NCBI GenBank assembly: GCA_022414725.1
Contig: CM039466.1
Span: 36,356,447 to 36,420,446 of the forward strand
Reading direction: 5' to 3'
Length of the DNA: 64,000 nucleotides
Source of the DNA: Microglena sp. YARC
Lineage: Eukaryota; Chlorophyta; Chlorophyceae; Chlamydomonadales; Chlamydomonadaceae
Shown here in pieces: positions 9,715-18,992 of the stretch (positions within the stretch are counted from its first letter, which is position 1; each line of letters opens with the position of its first letter). The notes beneath the pieces were generated by a model. That model did no database searches and was not told where the DNA came from. It was given only the letters and a program-made list of their open reading frames with translations. A program made the position numbers and the translations under genes.

Positions 9715-11271
9715 ATGTTTATCGTTCTGCTTATCATTGTGTTGATTGTGTGCGCAACCATTGCAGGTGTTCGAATTAAGGGGGAGGAACGCTTTGAAAG
9801 TGGTGGTTCATCAGCAACGCCGACGCAACAAATACTACCTATCTCTGCGCCGAACAAAAAGGTCGATACTCCGTTCGGTGCAATACGCGTATGCGGTCCC
9901 GACCAACAGATGTGCACATCACCCGACGGGTACTACGCTGGCAAACTGGTCGTCGGCGAGAACGCCGAAATTACGGGGGACTTGCGCATTCGTGGTAACA
10001 TCAGCGAGGTCGCCAACGCGTCCGTCTTGCGCGCACTGAACGTTAACGGTATGGCGAATTTGCCTAGGACGAGAGTGGGAGGTTCATTGGTTGTTAGCGG
10101 GACCACGGAAATCGGACGACTAGATGTTGCGAACGGTGCACGAGTGGCAGGCGAGTTATCGGTGGACGGGCGGACTGTGGTGAAAGGTAATGCCATAGTT
10201 GGGGGGAATGTGCGTGCTATGCAGGAGTTAGACGCGATGGGGGGTATGCGAGTCGGCCGGGGGTTGTCGGTGGACGGCAACGCTGTTCTTAGTGGGTCGA
10301 CTGTTACTGGAAGGAGCTCGTTGACCCAAGGAGACTGGGGTGTCATGGGAAACACCGTGTTGCGCGGTAATCTGATCACTGCCAAGGACCACGTCGTGTC
10401 TGGAGGTAGTCACGTTGGTCGAGATCAGCTTCTGGGGAAGCGGATGGTTTTAGGGAAGAGCCTAATCGTGCATGGTCCCGACATGAATATCGGTGGTAAC
10501 TTCAGAGCCAACAAGGATCTCAACGTGCATGGGTCGAGTGGACTTACCGTGCGCGGCATCGATGGCGTTGCCGGCGGATCGGTTGTTCTGGGTGATTTGG
10601 GAAAATCACAGAAGGGTGTTCACTTGAAACGCGATGACGGTACATGGACTTCTTTTGGGGTGAACAAAGCCAACGTCATAGGCGGTCGGACGAACGTATA
10701 CGGTGAAGTTTGTTGGAACTCAGATAAGGTGTGTATGGATGGGTCAGTTGTTGACGGTCTCCTTCAGTTGGATAAGACTATGGGTAGTAAGATCACAGGA
10801 ACCCAGACGGATAAAACTAAACAGTTGGCACACTTTACTAGCGAGACGAATAAAAAGTACGCTCAGATGTTTCAAATGATTAAAGAGCACACTGCGGAAT
10901 ATTATGAGAGGGTGAGACAATTTGTAATTAAGGATAAAGCCATTGCATCCGGTATCCAATCCATTCGGAACCGGGAGGAACGAAAGAATAATTACATACA
11001 GCGTGTTGAAAATCACAACATTACGCAAGATGATCGTCTGAAACGTCTGGAGAATATGATAAGCAATTTGGAGGGATCGATGTACGATACATTGAATCGG
11101 TCAACCAAACCTGTTTGTGAAATATCAGCAGAGGAAAAGGCACAAGCAAAGGCAAAGGCACAGGCACAGGCACAGGCACAGGCAGATGCGAAGGCGCGGA
11201 CTTTGGAAATGCAGAAGCGCATGCACTCGAGGTTAAGGGAAATTAAGTTAACTGGCAAGTGGGCCCCTTAA
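9715..11271 (+). CDS. Fibre-like hexapeptide-repeat membrane protein (paralogue 2), 518 aa, intact
   Basis: ATG 9715 starts directly with a signal-anchor (MFIVLLIIVLIVCATIAGV). Next come a short linker and the family module (FGAIRVCGPDQQMCTSPDGYYAGKL...SVLRALNVNGMA, residues about 60-115, with two paired Cys). A ~230-residue array of short beta repeats (VDGNAVLSGSTVTGRSSL...) follows, then a trimer-like C-terminal stalk of charged heptads (about 360-470) and an A/Q/K-rich tail (KAKAQAQAQAQADAKA). The architecture suggests a membrane-anchored trimeric spike or fibre on the virion. It is the only intact member among three paralogues. The stop abuts a TGGGCGTTCCTGC motif of MITE family A. Confidence 0.75.
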   Translation: MFIVLLIIVLIVCATIAGVRIKGEERFESGGSSATPTQQILPISAPNKKVDTPFGAIRVCGPDQQMCTSPDGYYAGKLVVGENAEITGDLRIRGNISEVANASVLRALNVNGMANLPRTRVGGSLVVSGTTEIGRLDVANGARVAGELSVDGRTVVKGNAIVGGNVRAMQELDAMGGMRVGRGLSVDGNAVLSGSTVTGRSSLTQGDWGVMGNTVLRGNLITAKDHVVSGGSHVGRDQLLGKRMVLGKSLIVHGPDMNIGGNFRANKDLNVHGSSGLTVRGIDGVAGGSVVLGDLGKSQKGVHLKRDDGTWTSFGVNKANVIGGRTNVYGEVCWNSDKVCMDGSVVDGLLQLDKTMGSKITGTQTDKTKQLAHFTSETNKKYAQMFQMIKEHTAEYYERVRQFVIKDKAIASGIQSIRNREERKNNYIQRVENHNITQDDRLKRLENMISNLEGSMYDTLNRSTKPVCEISAEEKAQAKAKAQAQAQAQADAKARTLEMQKRMHSRLREIKLTGKWAP

Positions 11272-11769
11272 TGGGCGTTCCTGCCCTTCGGGAGGGGAGG
11301 GGTCCCACTTGATGGCTTATACCTCTTTTATGGGAATTAAATAAAGGTACTTGAGATTGCGAGCATTCAAGAACCTTTTGTGGAACCCCTACCTACCCTA
11401 GGGGTCCAGATACAGAGGGGCCCACTTGCGAGTACCTTTATGCCCAGATACAGGGGCATTAAGGTACTAGAAGGTACTTGAAAGGTACTTGAAATTAAGG
11501 TACTCCAGGTACTTGAATGGCCTAAGGCAGGCAAAATGAACTTCTGTGATTACGAACATCAGTCGCTCGCAAGGATTTCCACACTTGTTCAATCAACCTT
11601 AAAATGCTGAAATAAGGGATGACATTCCCATTTTGTAGGACCATCCACCGTCTGTCGCCGCTTTGTTTAATTTTACTGTTCCACCTACTGTACATAATGC
11701 GATATCGTACATTTATTTCCATCCGATATTATGTTTCATTTACTGTTCCACTGATTGTAGTCCAACAAA
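11272..11769. repeat. Intergenic repeat tract: MITE-A end, AAGGTACTTGA repeats, MITE-B-like remnants
   Basis: No gene is seen. The tract opens with a MITE family A end (AATGGGCGTTCCTGCCC at 11272). It then holds scattered AAGGTACTTGA repeats (about 11340-11515). Finally there are sequences shared with 18830-18990 and 3090-3125 (CATTTTGTAGGACCATC, TTACTGTTCCACC, TACGAACATCAGTCG), which are pieces of family B elements. Confidence 0.5.
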
Positions 11770-12186
11770 ATGATATTATTAACGCAGCTAGTCATTCTCA
11801 TTATTTTTCTGACTCTGATCCTCCTAGTGTTCATTGGACCACCCAGCTCCTACATTTTTGACTGGTTGACCATGGCGGTCGTTATTCTAATTATATTTGT
11901 TAACATAATGCAAAGAAATGAAAGGGACAAACCACTTGAACCCGTGTCGCCACCCACCGACGTCATGGATCAGGATGGAGGAGGCGATAAAAATCTTCTT
12001 CTCGAGTCATTCAGAAACGAAAGCAGCGGAAATGCCGACATGTTAGGCAAGTATATGAACGTATTGCAAAGTACAGTTACTGCATTGCCAAATAACGCCA
12101 AATCCCCAAAGTTTGCAGAAACTTCCCAATCCCCTCATTCCAGGCAAGTAAATATAATTCCGGTGCAGGAGGCCTTGCCCGAATAG
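11770..12186 (+). CDS. Double-helix membrane N-terminal frame of a LamG surface protein (ends at in-frame TAG)
   Basis: ATG 11770 starts MILLTQLVILIIFLTLILLVF. Two hydrophobic segments (about residues 1-24 and 31-48) are followed by an acidic, disordered 90-residue linker ending QVNIIPVQEALPE at TAG 12184-12186. The same frame stays open beyond the stop into the LamG domain, and the paralogue at 18993 has membrane anchor plus LamG in one chain. So this is probably the N-terminus of one longer protein interrupted by a nonsense or readthrough codon. It could stand alone as a 138-aa membrane protein. Confidence 0.5.
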   Translation: MILLTQLVILIIFLTLILLVFIGPPSSYIFDWLTMAVVILIIFVNIMQRNERDKPLEPVSPPTDVMDQDGGGDKNLLLESFRNESSGNADMLGKYMNVLQSTVTALPNNAKSPKFAETSQSPHSRQVNIIPVQEALPE

Positions 12187-13056
12187 ATCCTCGCAAATCT
12201 GACACTTTTCGTAAGCACCAATCGTGTGAATACCGAGGATGTCATGGTGTGGAAGAACCTCGCATCCCAATCGACCTCTGAGAAGGGCTGCTTGGTCGAC
12301 GGTTCCGTCGTCTTTCCGGATCTAAGGTTCAACCGCAAACTCACGTTACTCGATAACGACAAAAATCGCCCTGCATTCCATCTCGGCACGGGGACCTCTC
12401 TGACCGGACCTCCGTCCCACCAAATAGGAATAGATAGCAACCGCAGCTTCGGCATCTTCTTCGTTGCACGGATGACGTTGCCGAATCATACCTTGGAATC
12501 TTCTACTAAGGCCTTCCAAATATTCGCCAACACGTCGTCGAACAACGCCATGACACTTATGTTTCTACCCGAACCTCAGGTCATAGGAGTGCGCATCGGC
12601 TCAGGTGATGTAATTTTGGGCGACTCAAAGGATACCCTGCGAAAGCCGATTTACCCGGATCAGTTTTACCTGTGGATGGTCTCTAAGTCCTACTCCGAAT
12701 TGGAGGTAACGGCAGTCAATCTTGAGAACCACAGGTTAGAACCTATCACCATGCTAAGGGCCACGTTGCCTCCCATGAAAGAGCAACTAATTCTGAGCAA
12801 TTTGCCGATCACCATCAACTTGGACTACATGTGGAACGCAGGGCTCATGGCCTTTGGAATTTCTTCTATGAAGTTCTACACCAAGGTTGTCTTAGACCTC
12901 GCCCAACACTATCGCGACGTCTTCATGGACATGGACCCTGAGGTGCTCGCTTTCAAGAAAAAAATAAGAGCGCTCACCGACAAGGTGGATGCAACAAAGG
13001 AGTGCCCCTTCAACAAAGAAACTTGCTTAGCGTGCGAGGGCGCTGTCATAGACTAG
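12187..13056 (+). CDS. LamG / concanavalin-like domain frame, continuous with flanking frames through TAG codons
   Basis: The open frame follows the TAG at 12184 and ends at TAG 13054. First possible starts are GTG 12226 and ATG 12244 (MVWKNLASQS). Residues resembling a LamG jelly roll run from FHLGTGTSLTGPPSHQIGI through SFGIFFVARM, QVIGVRIGSGDVIL, FYLWMVSKSYSELEVTAVN and YMWNAGLMAFGISSMKFY, the pattern of viral concanavalin-like surface proteins. A Cys-rich turn (CPFNKETCLACEGAV) sits at the end and appears to continue past the stop. Probably binds glycans or mediates virion surface contacts; inferred from fold only. Confidence 0.55.
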   Translation: MLANLTLFVSTNRVNTEDVMVWKNLASQSTSEKGCLVDGSVVFPDLRFNRKLTLLDNDKNRPAFHLGTGTSLTGPPSHQIGIDSNRSFGIFFVARMTLPNHTLESSTKAFQIFANTSSNNAMTLMFLPEPQVIGVRIGSGDVILGDSKDTLRKPIYPDQFYLWMVSKSYSELEVTAVNLENHRLEPITMLRATLPPMKEQLILSNLPITINLDYMWNAGLMAFGISSMKFYTKVVLDLAQHYRDVFMDMDPEVLAFKKKIRALTDKVDATKECPFNKETCLACEGAVID

Positions 13057-13593
13057 AACACACCGGATTGGTACCTAGGAGATGTGCATCCAAGGTGTCT
13101 ACGTGCTATCGCGAGCTTCTGTAGCGCCAACCCCAATCATAAACGATGCTTCTGCTGGGCTCCTTCTAAAATCGAATCCAAAGACAGCGCATGCCGCAAG
13201 TACCGCTCAATTTTCGATGGATCCTCACCGGAGGACATCCCGAAGTGCCCAAGTACGGCTCCAAAGAGGATGGTGGTGACCGCAACACCAAAGAAACCCA
13301 CAAAAACGCAACCGGTGACTCTATGCCCACCACCACCATTAAAAAAGACTCTATGCCCACTACCACCACCACCCAAGTCGCCCAACCATGAATGCAGGTG
13401 TAAGCTTTGTAAAAGGGTCAATGAAATGAAGGGAAATTCCGCTAAGGGCGAACGAAATCCTCCGCCTCCAATTCACAAAAACTCGAATGGAAAATGTGGT
13501 GGCAAAGTAGATTCTCCTCCTCCAATTCACAAAACATCATGCAAGTGCAAGATATGCAAAAAAGTCAAGGAAATGAAGGACCGACAGATGTGA
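13057..13593 (+). CDS. Cys-rich and Pro-rich tail of the LamG protein after a second in-frame TAG
   Basis: Same frame as the LamG segment, open from 13057 to TGA 13593. It begins NTPDWYLGDVHPRCLRAIAS, carrying a Cys array (SFCSANPNHKRCFCWAPSKI...CRKYRSIF) that looks like the natural continuation of the CLACEG motif before the stop. A proline-rich region follows, then two CKCKIC-type motifs (CRCKLCKRVNEMK and CKCKICKKVKEMK). There is no ATG before MVVTATPKK at residue ~73, which argues against an independent gene. Confidence 0.45.
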   Translation, partial: NTPDWYLGDVHPRCLRAIASFCSANPNHKRCFCWAPSKIESKDSACRKYRSIFDGSSPEDIPKCPSTAPKRMVVTATPKKPTKTQPVTLCPPPPLKKTLCPLPPPPKSPNHECRCKLCKRVNEMKGNSAKGERNPPPPIHKNSNGKCGGKVDSPPPIHKTSCKCKICKKVKEMKDRQM

Positions 13594-13603
13594 TTGATCG
13601 AGG

Positions 13604-15460
13604 TCATTTCATCCATGTCACCTTTATTTTTAAGGCACTGAACTTGTCTTCCATTTCCTTTCCGATTTTTGGACTCTCGTAAACGTGCCCATTTGACGCG
13701 AACCACGTAACCGAAGGGTTAGGGGTTCTGTTCTCGTGAAATGGATGATGGAAACCTGCCATTGATGCGGTTACACCAACATCGGGTTCTATCCTAATCG
13801 AAGAGACTTTGTCCTCCAATGGACCCCAAAAAGGGTGATTTTTCATTTCTACTCTGTATTCCACGTCGCTCACCTTGAAATCCTGAGAAAGCTGAGTACC
13901 TCCGTAGTCGCGACGGTCGAACAAAGTAATTTTGACCTTTTTCGGCTCCGAACTTGTCTTATTAGCGCATGCATTGGTTGCAGAGTCCTTCAATATGTTA
14001 AACGCCCTCACTTCAACCCTCTTCAGAAGTGCCTCTAGACGAGTCAACCGCGACTCCTGGACCTTGTTCTTGTTGTCTACGCGTACGATTGCCAACTTCT
14101 GAAGCTCTTGTTTTTTCCCATGGGATGTCAGATCTGATCTAGCTCTTCTGTCAAATTCATTCAGATTCTTGGTATCACTAGAGAAAACGTTCTCGTGACT
14201 CGACATATCATTGCTCGCACGGACGAACAACGAATGCGCACCCGACGTCCAAAGTTCTCGGTCATTTCGAATCACCCTCTCTGCATTAGAAATACTAGTA
14301 CTCAAAAAGTTCTCTAGATTCAAAAGGTGTACGGTTTTAGGATCGTTCAGACATAAATTGTTTCCTTCCCCCCAGCAAATGTCATCATGCAAAATTGTGT
14401 CGCCATCGATGACATTGTGTTTGTCCACGCAAAACGAAGTCGTTTTCCCATTCAATCGACGCACGTGCACACCCCGTGTATCGGGAGGAGTGGCTCCCTT
14501 TCTGCCTTCGCCCAGTAACACAGATCCACCAGTAACGTACACCGACCCACCTGGTCCGATCAATGAGACGTTTCCCTTCAAGTTCGCACCCTGCGACACG
14601 TTCAAATCACCGCCGATGGATACGTTCGTCAACACATCCATGTTGTCTGCTACGTCAAGATTACGTCCAACCATAGTCGAACCTGCAACCACTCCACTCC
14701 CGGCAACAATATGATCTTTTCCGGTACCGAGGTTCTTTCCCGCTAACATGTCACCCATCGCACCTGCAGATCCCATTGTGTACAAATCATCTTCGTGCAT
14801 ACAAGATTTTTTCAAAAAAACATCTCCTTTGACATGAAACGTCTTTCCAACGCGAACACCATTGTTCACATCGACTCCCTTCATCCCTCTCATATCCCCA
14901 TGCACTTCCGCATCTCCTTTCATATTGACATGCTTGTCCAGAGCGAGCGTGCCACCAACATGCGTATCACCCTCGACAGTCATCTTCTGTACAGTCGCGT
15001 CGCCAATGACCCGTAAATCTTCACCACTACGCAGGTTCACGCTTTCAAGCTTCGCCATGCCATTAACATTGAGAGCGCGCAAGACCGACATATCCTGCAC
15101 CTCCTTTATGCTCCCATTTATGTTTATGTTCCCTGTGACTCCCATGTTCTCCCCCACGATCAAGTTTCCGGCGTAGTATCCGTCTCGCGTTCCACAATGC
15201 GTGTTTACGGAACCGCACGCGCGCACGGACCCCATTGGCGTCATGATCGTCAAAATCGGAGCACCCGACACTATCTCCATCGCCATCCTCTCATCTTTAG
15301 AGCCGCTACTACTGCGAATGGCCCCCAGCGCGTCGGAGTTCGTCGCATCAAAACTCTCCCTCCCCCAACCACCACTATGCAAATACATATTGTAAGCGAC
15401 CCCAAGCAGCAATACAAGTAAGAAGAAGACGAAGATGAACAACGATGCCGGACGCCGCAT
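13604..15460 (-). CDS. Fibre-like hexapeptide-repeat membrane protein (paralogue 3) with crystallin-like C-terminus, ~618 aa
   Basis: Start placed at ATG 15460 (MRRPASLFIFVFFLLVLLLGV) because paralogues begin with the signal-anchor; ATG 15556 would add 32 residues. Order: membrane anchor; linker; family module (RACGSVNTHCGTRDGYYAGN...SVLRALNVNGMA); beta-repeat array (VHVGGTLALDKHVNMKGDAEV...); coiled-coil stalk (KNKVQESRLTRLEALLKRVE). An extra C-terminal ~110 residues (KITLFDRRDYGGTQLSQDF...EDKVSSIRIEPD) resembles a beta/gamma-crystallin Greek-key motif. The extra domain may be the receptor- or sugar-facing tip; that role is inference. Confidence 0.7.
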   Translation of the reverse strand: MRRPASLFIFVFFLLVLLLGVAYNMYLHSGGWGRESFDATNSDALGAIRSSSGSKDERMAMEIVSGAPILTIMTPMGSVRACGSVNTHCGTRDGYYAGNLIVGENMGVTGNININGSIKEVQDMSVLRALNVNGMAKLESVNLRSGEDLRVIGDATVQKMTVEGDTHVGGTLALDKHVNMKGDAEVHGDMRGMKGVDVNNGVRVGKTFHVKGDVFLKKSCMHEDDLYTMGSAGAMGDMLAGKNLGTGKDHIVAGSGVVAGSTMVGRNLDVADNMDVLTNVSIGGDLNVSQGANLKGNVSLIGPGGSVYVTGGSVLLGEGRKGATPPDTRGVHVRRLNGKTTSFCVDKHNVIDGDTILHDDICWGEGNNLCLNDPKTVHLLNLENFLSTSISNAERVIRNDRELWTSGAHSLFVRASNDMSSHENVFSSDTKNLNEFDRRARSDLTSHGKKQELQKLAIVRVDNKNKVQESRLTRLEALLKRVEVRAFNILKDSATNACANKTSSEPKKVKITLFDRRDYGGTQLSQDFKVSDVEYRVEMKNHPFWGPLEDKVSSIRIEPDVGVTASMAGFHHPFHENRTPNPSVTWFASNGHVYESPKIGKEMEDKFSALKIKVTWMK

Positions 15461-15549
15461 CACTTTTACATTTGTTTTCAAATTAAATGACACCGCCCTA
15501 ACAAATAATTTTTGGAAATTTACATATTTTTGCCCTTCATCTCTGTATT

Positions 15550-17616
15550 TCAGCATTTAAGCTGGCCCAAAGGATAACAAGGCAAGCTGCTGACAAACCC
15601 AGGTGGGTCGGTCGGTTTAGCGCTCACACTCGCCTCGATGGAAACTGTGGTTTTGGGGGGAGGCGAGGGAACACAGAATGCCTCAGGTCGCTCTCTCCCG
15701 TCCATCCACGTCGTCAGAAGCAGAAGAAGGTTCTTGGCAGCGTTCACGTCTCGGTTCCAGGTTGCACCACAGCGCACATTGGATGATGCGCTTTTGACAC
15801 TGTCTCTACAGTGCAGTACTTTGTGGACCTTGACGTTCTTGACCACCATCTTCTGCTTCTCAACAGTTATAGACCCGTCGATTGGGGACTCTTTGCAAAC
15901 TCCGCGCCAGACTACGCTGTCTGCCTTCATGTTGACAAGCCTCTGGAAGCAGCCGTGACATTTACAAGAAGTGTTGCGTTCGTCGACGTTTTTGAACAAA
16001 ACATTCTTTACGACGTGAGAGGCACCTCCTGATCTCTTTGATGGGCCCAGAACATGAACGACTGATACCATACCCTTGGTTGGACCCAGTTGCCCGAAGC
16101 CAACAACGGTCGTCTGTGCCTTGGTGCAATCACAATCGCATACCTTTTCAATCGTCTTCTGTTTACCAACGTATCGAAATAATCGCATAGATCGGTAGCC
16201 TTTGTTGGCTCTGTGTTGTAGGTAGGATCGGGAGCGCTTTGAGATAAGCTCTGACATGGTCCTGCAGGTCGGACATGTTGCTCGTATTAGGCGATGGAAT
16301 GGACTTCACGAGGTCTTGAGTCTCGTCATTCCATTTGTAGGTGCGACGCTTGCTTGTATTGTAACCAGCAACTTCGCTAAAGCGAGCCGAGCTGAAAGAC
16401 TCGATGCGACCTGCAGAAGATGCTACCGTGACGATATCTGTCATTCCAGGGTCGACTCCGACACGCAGCGCACCCACTGCGTCCTTGCACTCTACGATAT
16501 TTGCGTCCTTTGGATAGCCTGCGTTTTCTCCTTCTTCAACGACCTCTTCTTTACCCTTCTGCTTCATTTGGACGGATACCCCTTTACCGTCGCTGAGGAT
16601 TCGGTTGTCAAAGCGAGACCTTTTTCGTCTCAAGACCTTGGACATTAAAGTACTTTCGCCACAGCATTGTATGGTTCTCGTAACGTCCATCGCCAGAGAC
16701 GCTCTCGAGTGGCGAATCACCCATGCTGAGAAGCTTCATGAAAGTCATGGAAGATATCGGGACGTACGAAATTGTGAAGCCGTTCTTGCGAGGAAGGATA
16801 CTGAACAGACGGGGGTGACTTTTTCTTGTTTTTTTTATCTTTCGGATCCACTCGTCCGACCTCTCCCAACTCTGTAAGCACGTGATGGAACAATCGCATT
16901 GTCAGGTGCGCTCTAGTGTTGAACTGCTTCCCTCTTGGCAGCGGAAAGAGAGCCCTCAAGTGACTGACAACCTCTTTGATGTGGATCGCATGCACGAGGC
17001 CCTCTGGGATGATTGTGTCGATTTTCGATTCTGGGGTACTGGACCACCGCTTTGACAATCTTCTTGAAATGTTTCTTCAGAGAGGATGTTTCAAGCGCAG
17101 GTACTTGATAACGACCCTGTCCACGTTTGCCCAGACGCTGTTGCACGCCATCGTCGCCATTTGTATTGAGACGTCTGCGATTACTTGTCCCCAAGGACGA
17201 ACGTCCACCTTCACGTATCCTGCAGGTCTTAGGGCATCGAAAGCAACCATGGTATCATTGAAGCTCTGGCCAAGAGTATCCTTTCGAACATTGGAGGTTG
17301 ATACCGCAAGGAGGCACCTGTAATAAAAGTTCCGATCCAGGTGTGGCAACTGCTTGACGTCAAAGTCTCCATCATCGAGGCATCTTGTGATATGAAAGTT
17401 TGCGAATCAGTATGCCTCTGCAACTGCGTGGTTGATTAAGAGTACCATGCTTTGTATCCTTGAGGAGATCTGATGCCTCGATACATCCATGCACAGAGAA
17501 TTAAGCGTCTTCTTGACGAAGCTGATGTTAATATCGTCATCTCCTTTGTCTTGCACTACCCCCATTAAGAGGGGGTGAGTATTCTTTTTCTTTTGGTGAT
17601 ATAATGTTGCACCCAC
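15550..17616 (-). pseudogene. Degenerate Fanzor (eukaryotic TnpB-like RNA-guided nuclease)
   Basis: Five minus-strand frame pieces read in order as one Fanzor-like protein. The N-terminal pieces are 17616-17407, 17349-17077 and 17058-16717. The RuvC-I piece is 16720-16163, with RVGVDPGMTDIVTVASSAGR holding the first catalytic Asp, followed by the AGYNTSKRRTYKW motif. The C-terminal piece is 16257-15550, with zinc-finger cysteines (CKCHGC ... VRCGATW) and the RuvC-III RDVNAAKNLLLLL motif plus GRERP. Frames are interrupted by in-frame TGA at 17407 and 17077 and shifts near 16720 and 16230. In TnpB/Fanzor this protein cuts DNA using an omega-RNA; here it looks inactive unless the breaks are sequencing errors. 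Confidence 0.7.
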
Positions 17617-17644
17617 ATTTTTTATACCATTTCATACGTTTATC

Positions 17645-18460
17645 ATGATTGATGCAGAGATAAGACACCGCGCGGTTGTTCACTACAAATACTATAATCG
17701 TAGTTTGAGGAAAGTTAGTTTGCTGTACAAAGTATCAAAATCATCACTCCAACATTGGGTCACCAAAGCCAATATAAAACATCATCGGAAGAAAAGGGTG
17801 AGTGTCATTACAGAAGATATCAAGGCTGCTATAAAACAACTGATTGACTCCAATCCCTTCTTGACAATGTCTCAGCTTGCAGAGGGTGTGACTTCTCTGT
17901 CCTCTGTCAAGATGTCTCCAAAAACTTGTGGACGCTACACACGCAAACTTGGTTACACCCGCAAGCGCGCATACAAAACAGTTCGGCACAAGACTGACCA
18001 CAAATCTTCTGTCGACCGTTTTTGTAAGGAGTATTTAGCCGTACCGACATCGGATTTGTTAAGCATCGATGAGGCGGGTTTTAACATTGGTTACACTTGT
18101 CGCAGAGGGTACTGTCAACGCGGCAAACGTTTAAATATCCAAATTTCTAGGACATTGCGAATGTCCAAATTGACACTAATTGCTGCCGTTTCTGCTAAAG
18201 GTATCGTTCATTACAAGATCCTTGATCACAATTGCAAGAAAGTCGACTTTGTACAGTTTGTATCTGAGTTACATGTACAGCGGGGTACAGTCGCTGTCCT
18301 TGACAATATACAGTTCCATCATTCAAAGGAGACGATTTCTATGTTCGATTCTGTAGGAATACGACCACTCTTTGTACCTACCCATTGGGTTCAAGGGTCA
18401 CCGGTAGGGTGTCCCACAAATTGCGTCTCCGACTGTAAAGATACATGTATGCAAGTTTGA
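17645..18460 (+). pseudogene. IS630/Tc1-mariner-type transposase, C-terminally truncated
   Basis: ATG 17645. Residues 1-60 form a helix-turn-helix (VHYKYYNRSLRKVSLLYKVS), followed by a second HTH-like region. The DDE core has D1 in LLSIDEAGFNIGY and D2 in TVAVLDNIQFHHSKE. The chain should continue from LFVPTHW into the usual PxLNPIE motif with the third acidic residue, but it runs directly into the terminal repeat (VGCPTNCVSDC, read from the TIR). The third catalytic residue is therefore absent and the element should not move on its own. Neighbouring TA-flanked MITEs may have been mobilised by an intact relative. Confidence 0.75.
18407..18438. repeat. Terminal inverted repeat of the IS630/Tc1-like element (right end)
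   Basis: TACAGTCGGAGACGCAATTT (reverse strand, starting after TA) continues to GTGGGACACC. A near-identical solo end lies at 33838-33868. The TA boundary and length are typical of Tc1/mariner ends. No clear left partner was found upstream of 17645. Confidence 0.5.
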
Positions 18461-18515
18461 CCCTGTCAGCTCCCGGCCACTGAAGTAAACACAGAAGTTT
18501 TTAACACACCCAAGT

Positions 18516-18906
18516 TACAGTCAACGGAATACTAAAATGAAACCGCTTCGTGTACGGCACACCTTATGGTGTAGCAACCCACAGGGGAAGTGGAACCACC
18601 AATACGATTTTGAATCAACAAATTGCAGGATGTTAACGAGAATATCGTGGTTCTTTTTTAGATCACGGCTCTCCATCCTGCAGACTCGGTATCGTTCTTT
18701 TGTCGGTACTTTCGAGAGTGTCCATTGAAGGACCAGCCGCACTTAAGCGATCGACTCTTCCCCGGTACCGTGGCCCAAAGAACACGGGGTCTTTGTTGAT
18801 GTGCAATGCGTCATGAAAGGAGGTTTCTTTGCTGGACGGGCCATTTTGTAGGACCATCTGTCGACGCCTTATTGGGATGTTTCATTTTACTGTTCCGCCG
18901 ACTGTA
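18516..18906. repeat. MITE family B, long copy, followed by related remnant to 18991
   Basis: Bounded by TACAGTCAACGGAATACTAA on the left and the inverse (TTTACTGTTCCGCCGACTGTA) on the right. Internal sequence (GTGTACGGCACACCTTATGG ... TTTTTTAGATCACGGCTCTCC) is shared with 33867-34100. A second end-like piece (TTCATTTTACTGTTCCACCG) lies at 18970-18990. No gene in 18461-18992. Confidence 0.65.
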
Positions 18907-18992
18907 GCGACCATTCTTGACGCCAATTTTCTAACGGCGATGTCGTACATTTATTTCCATCTGATAGATGTTTCATTTTACTGTTCCACCGT

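Noticed and set aside
11770..13593. Genome-wide reassignment of UAG to an amino acid
   Set aside because: The patatin (25850) and Xrn (30541) genes end at TAG at expected lengths; the LamG gene alone does not establish a code change.
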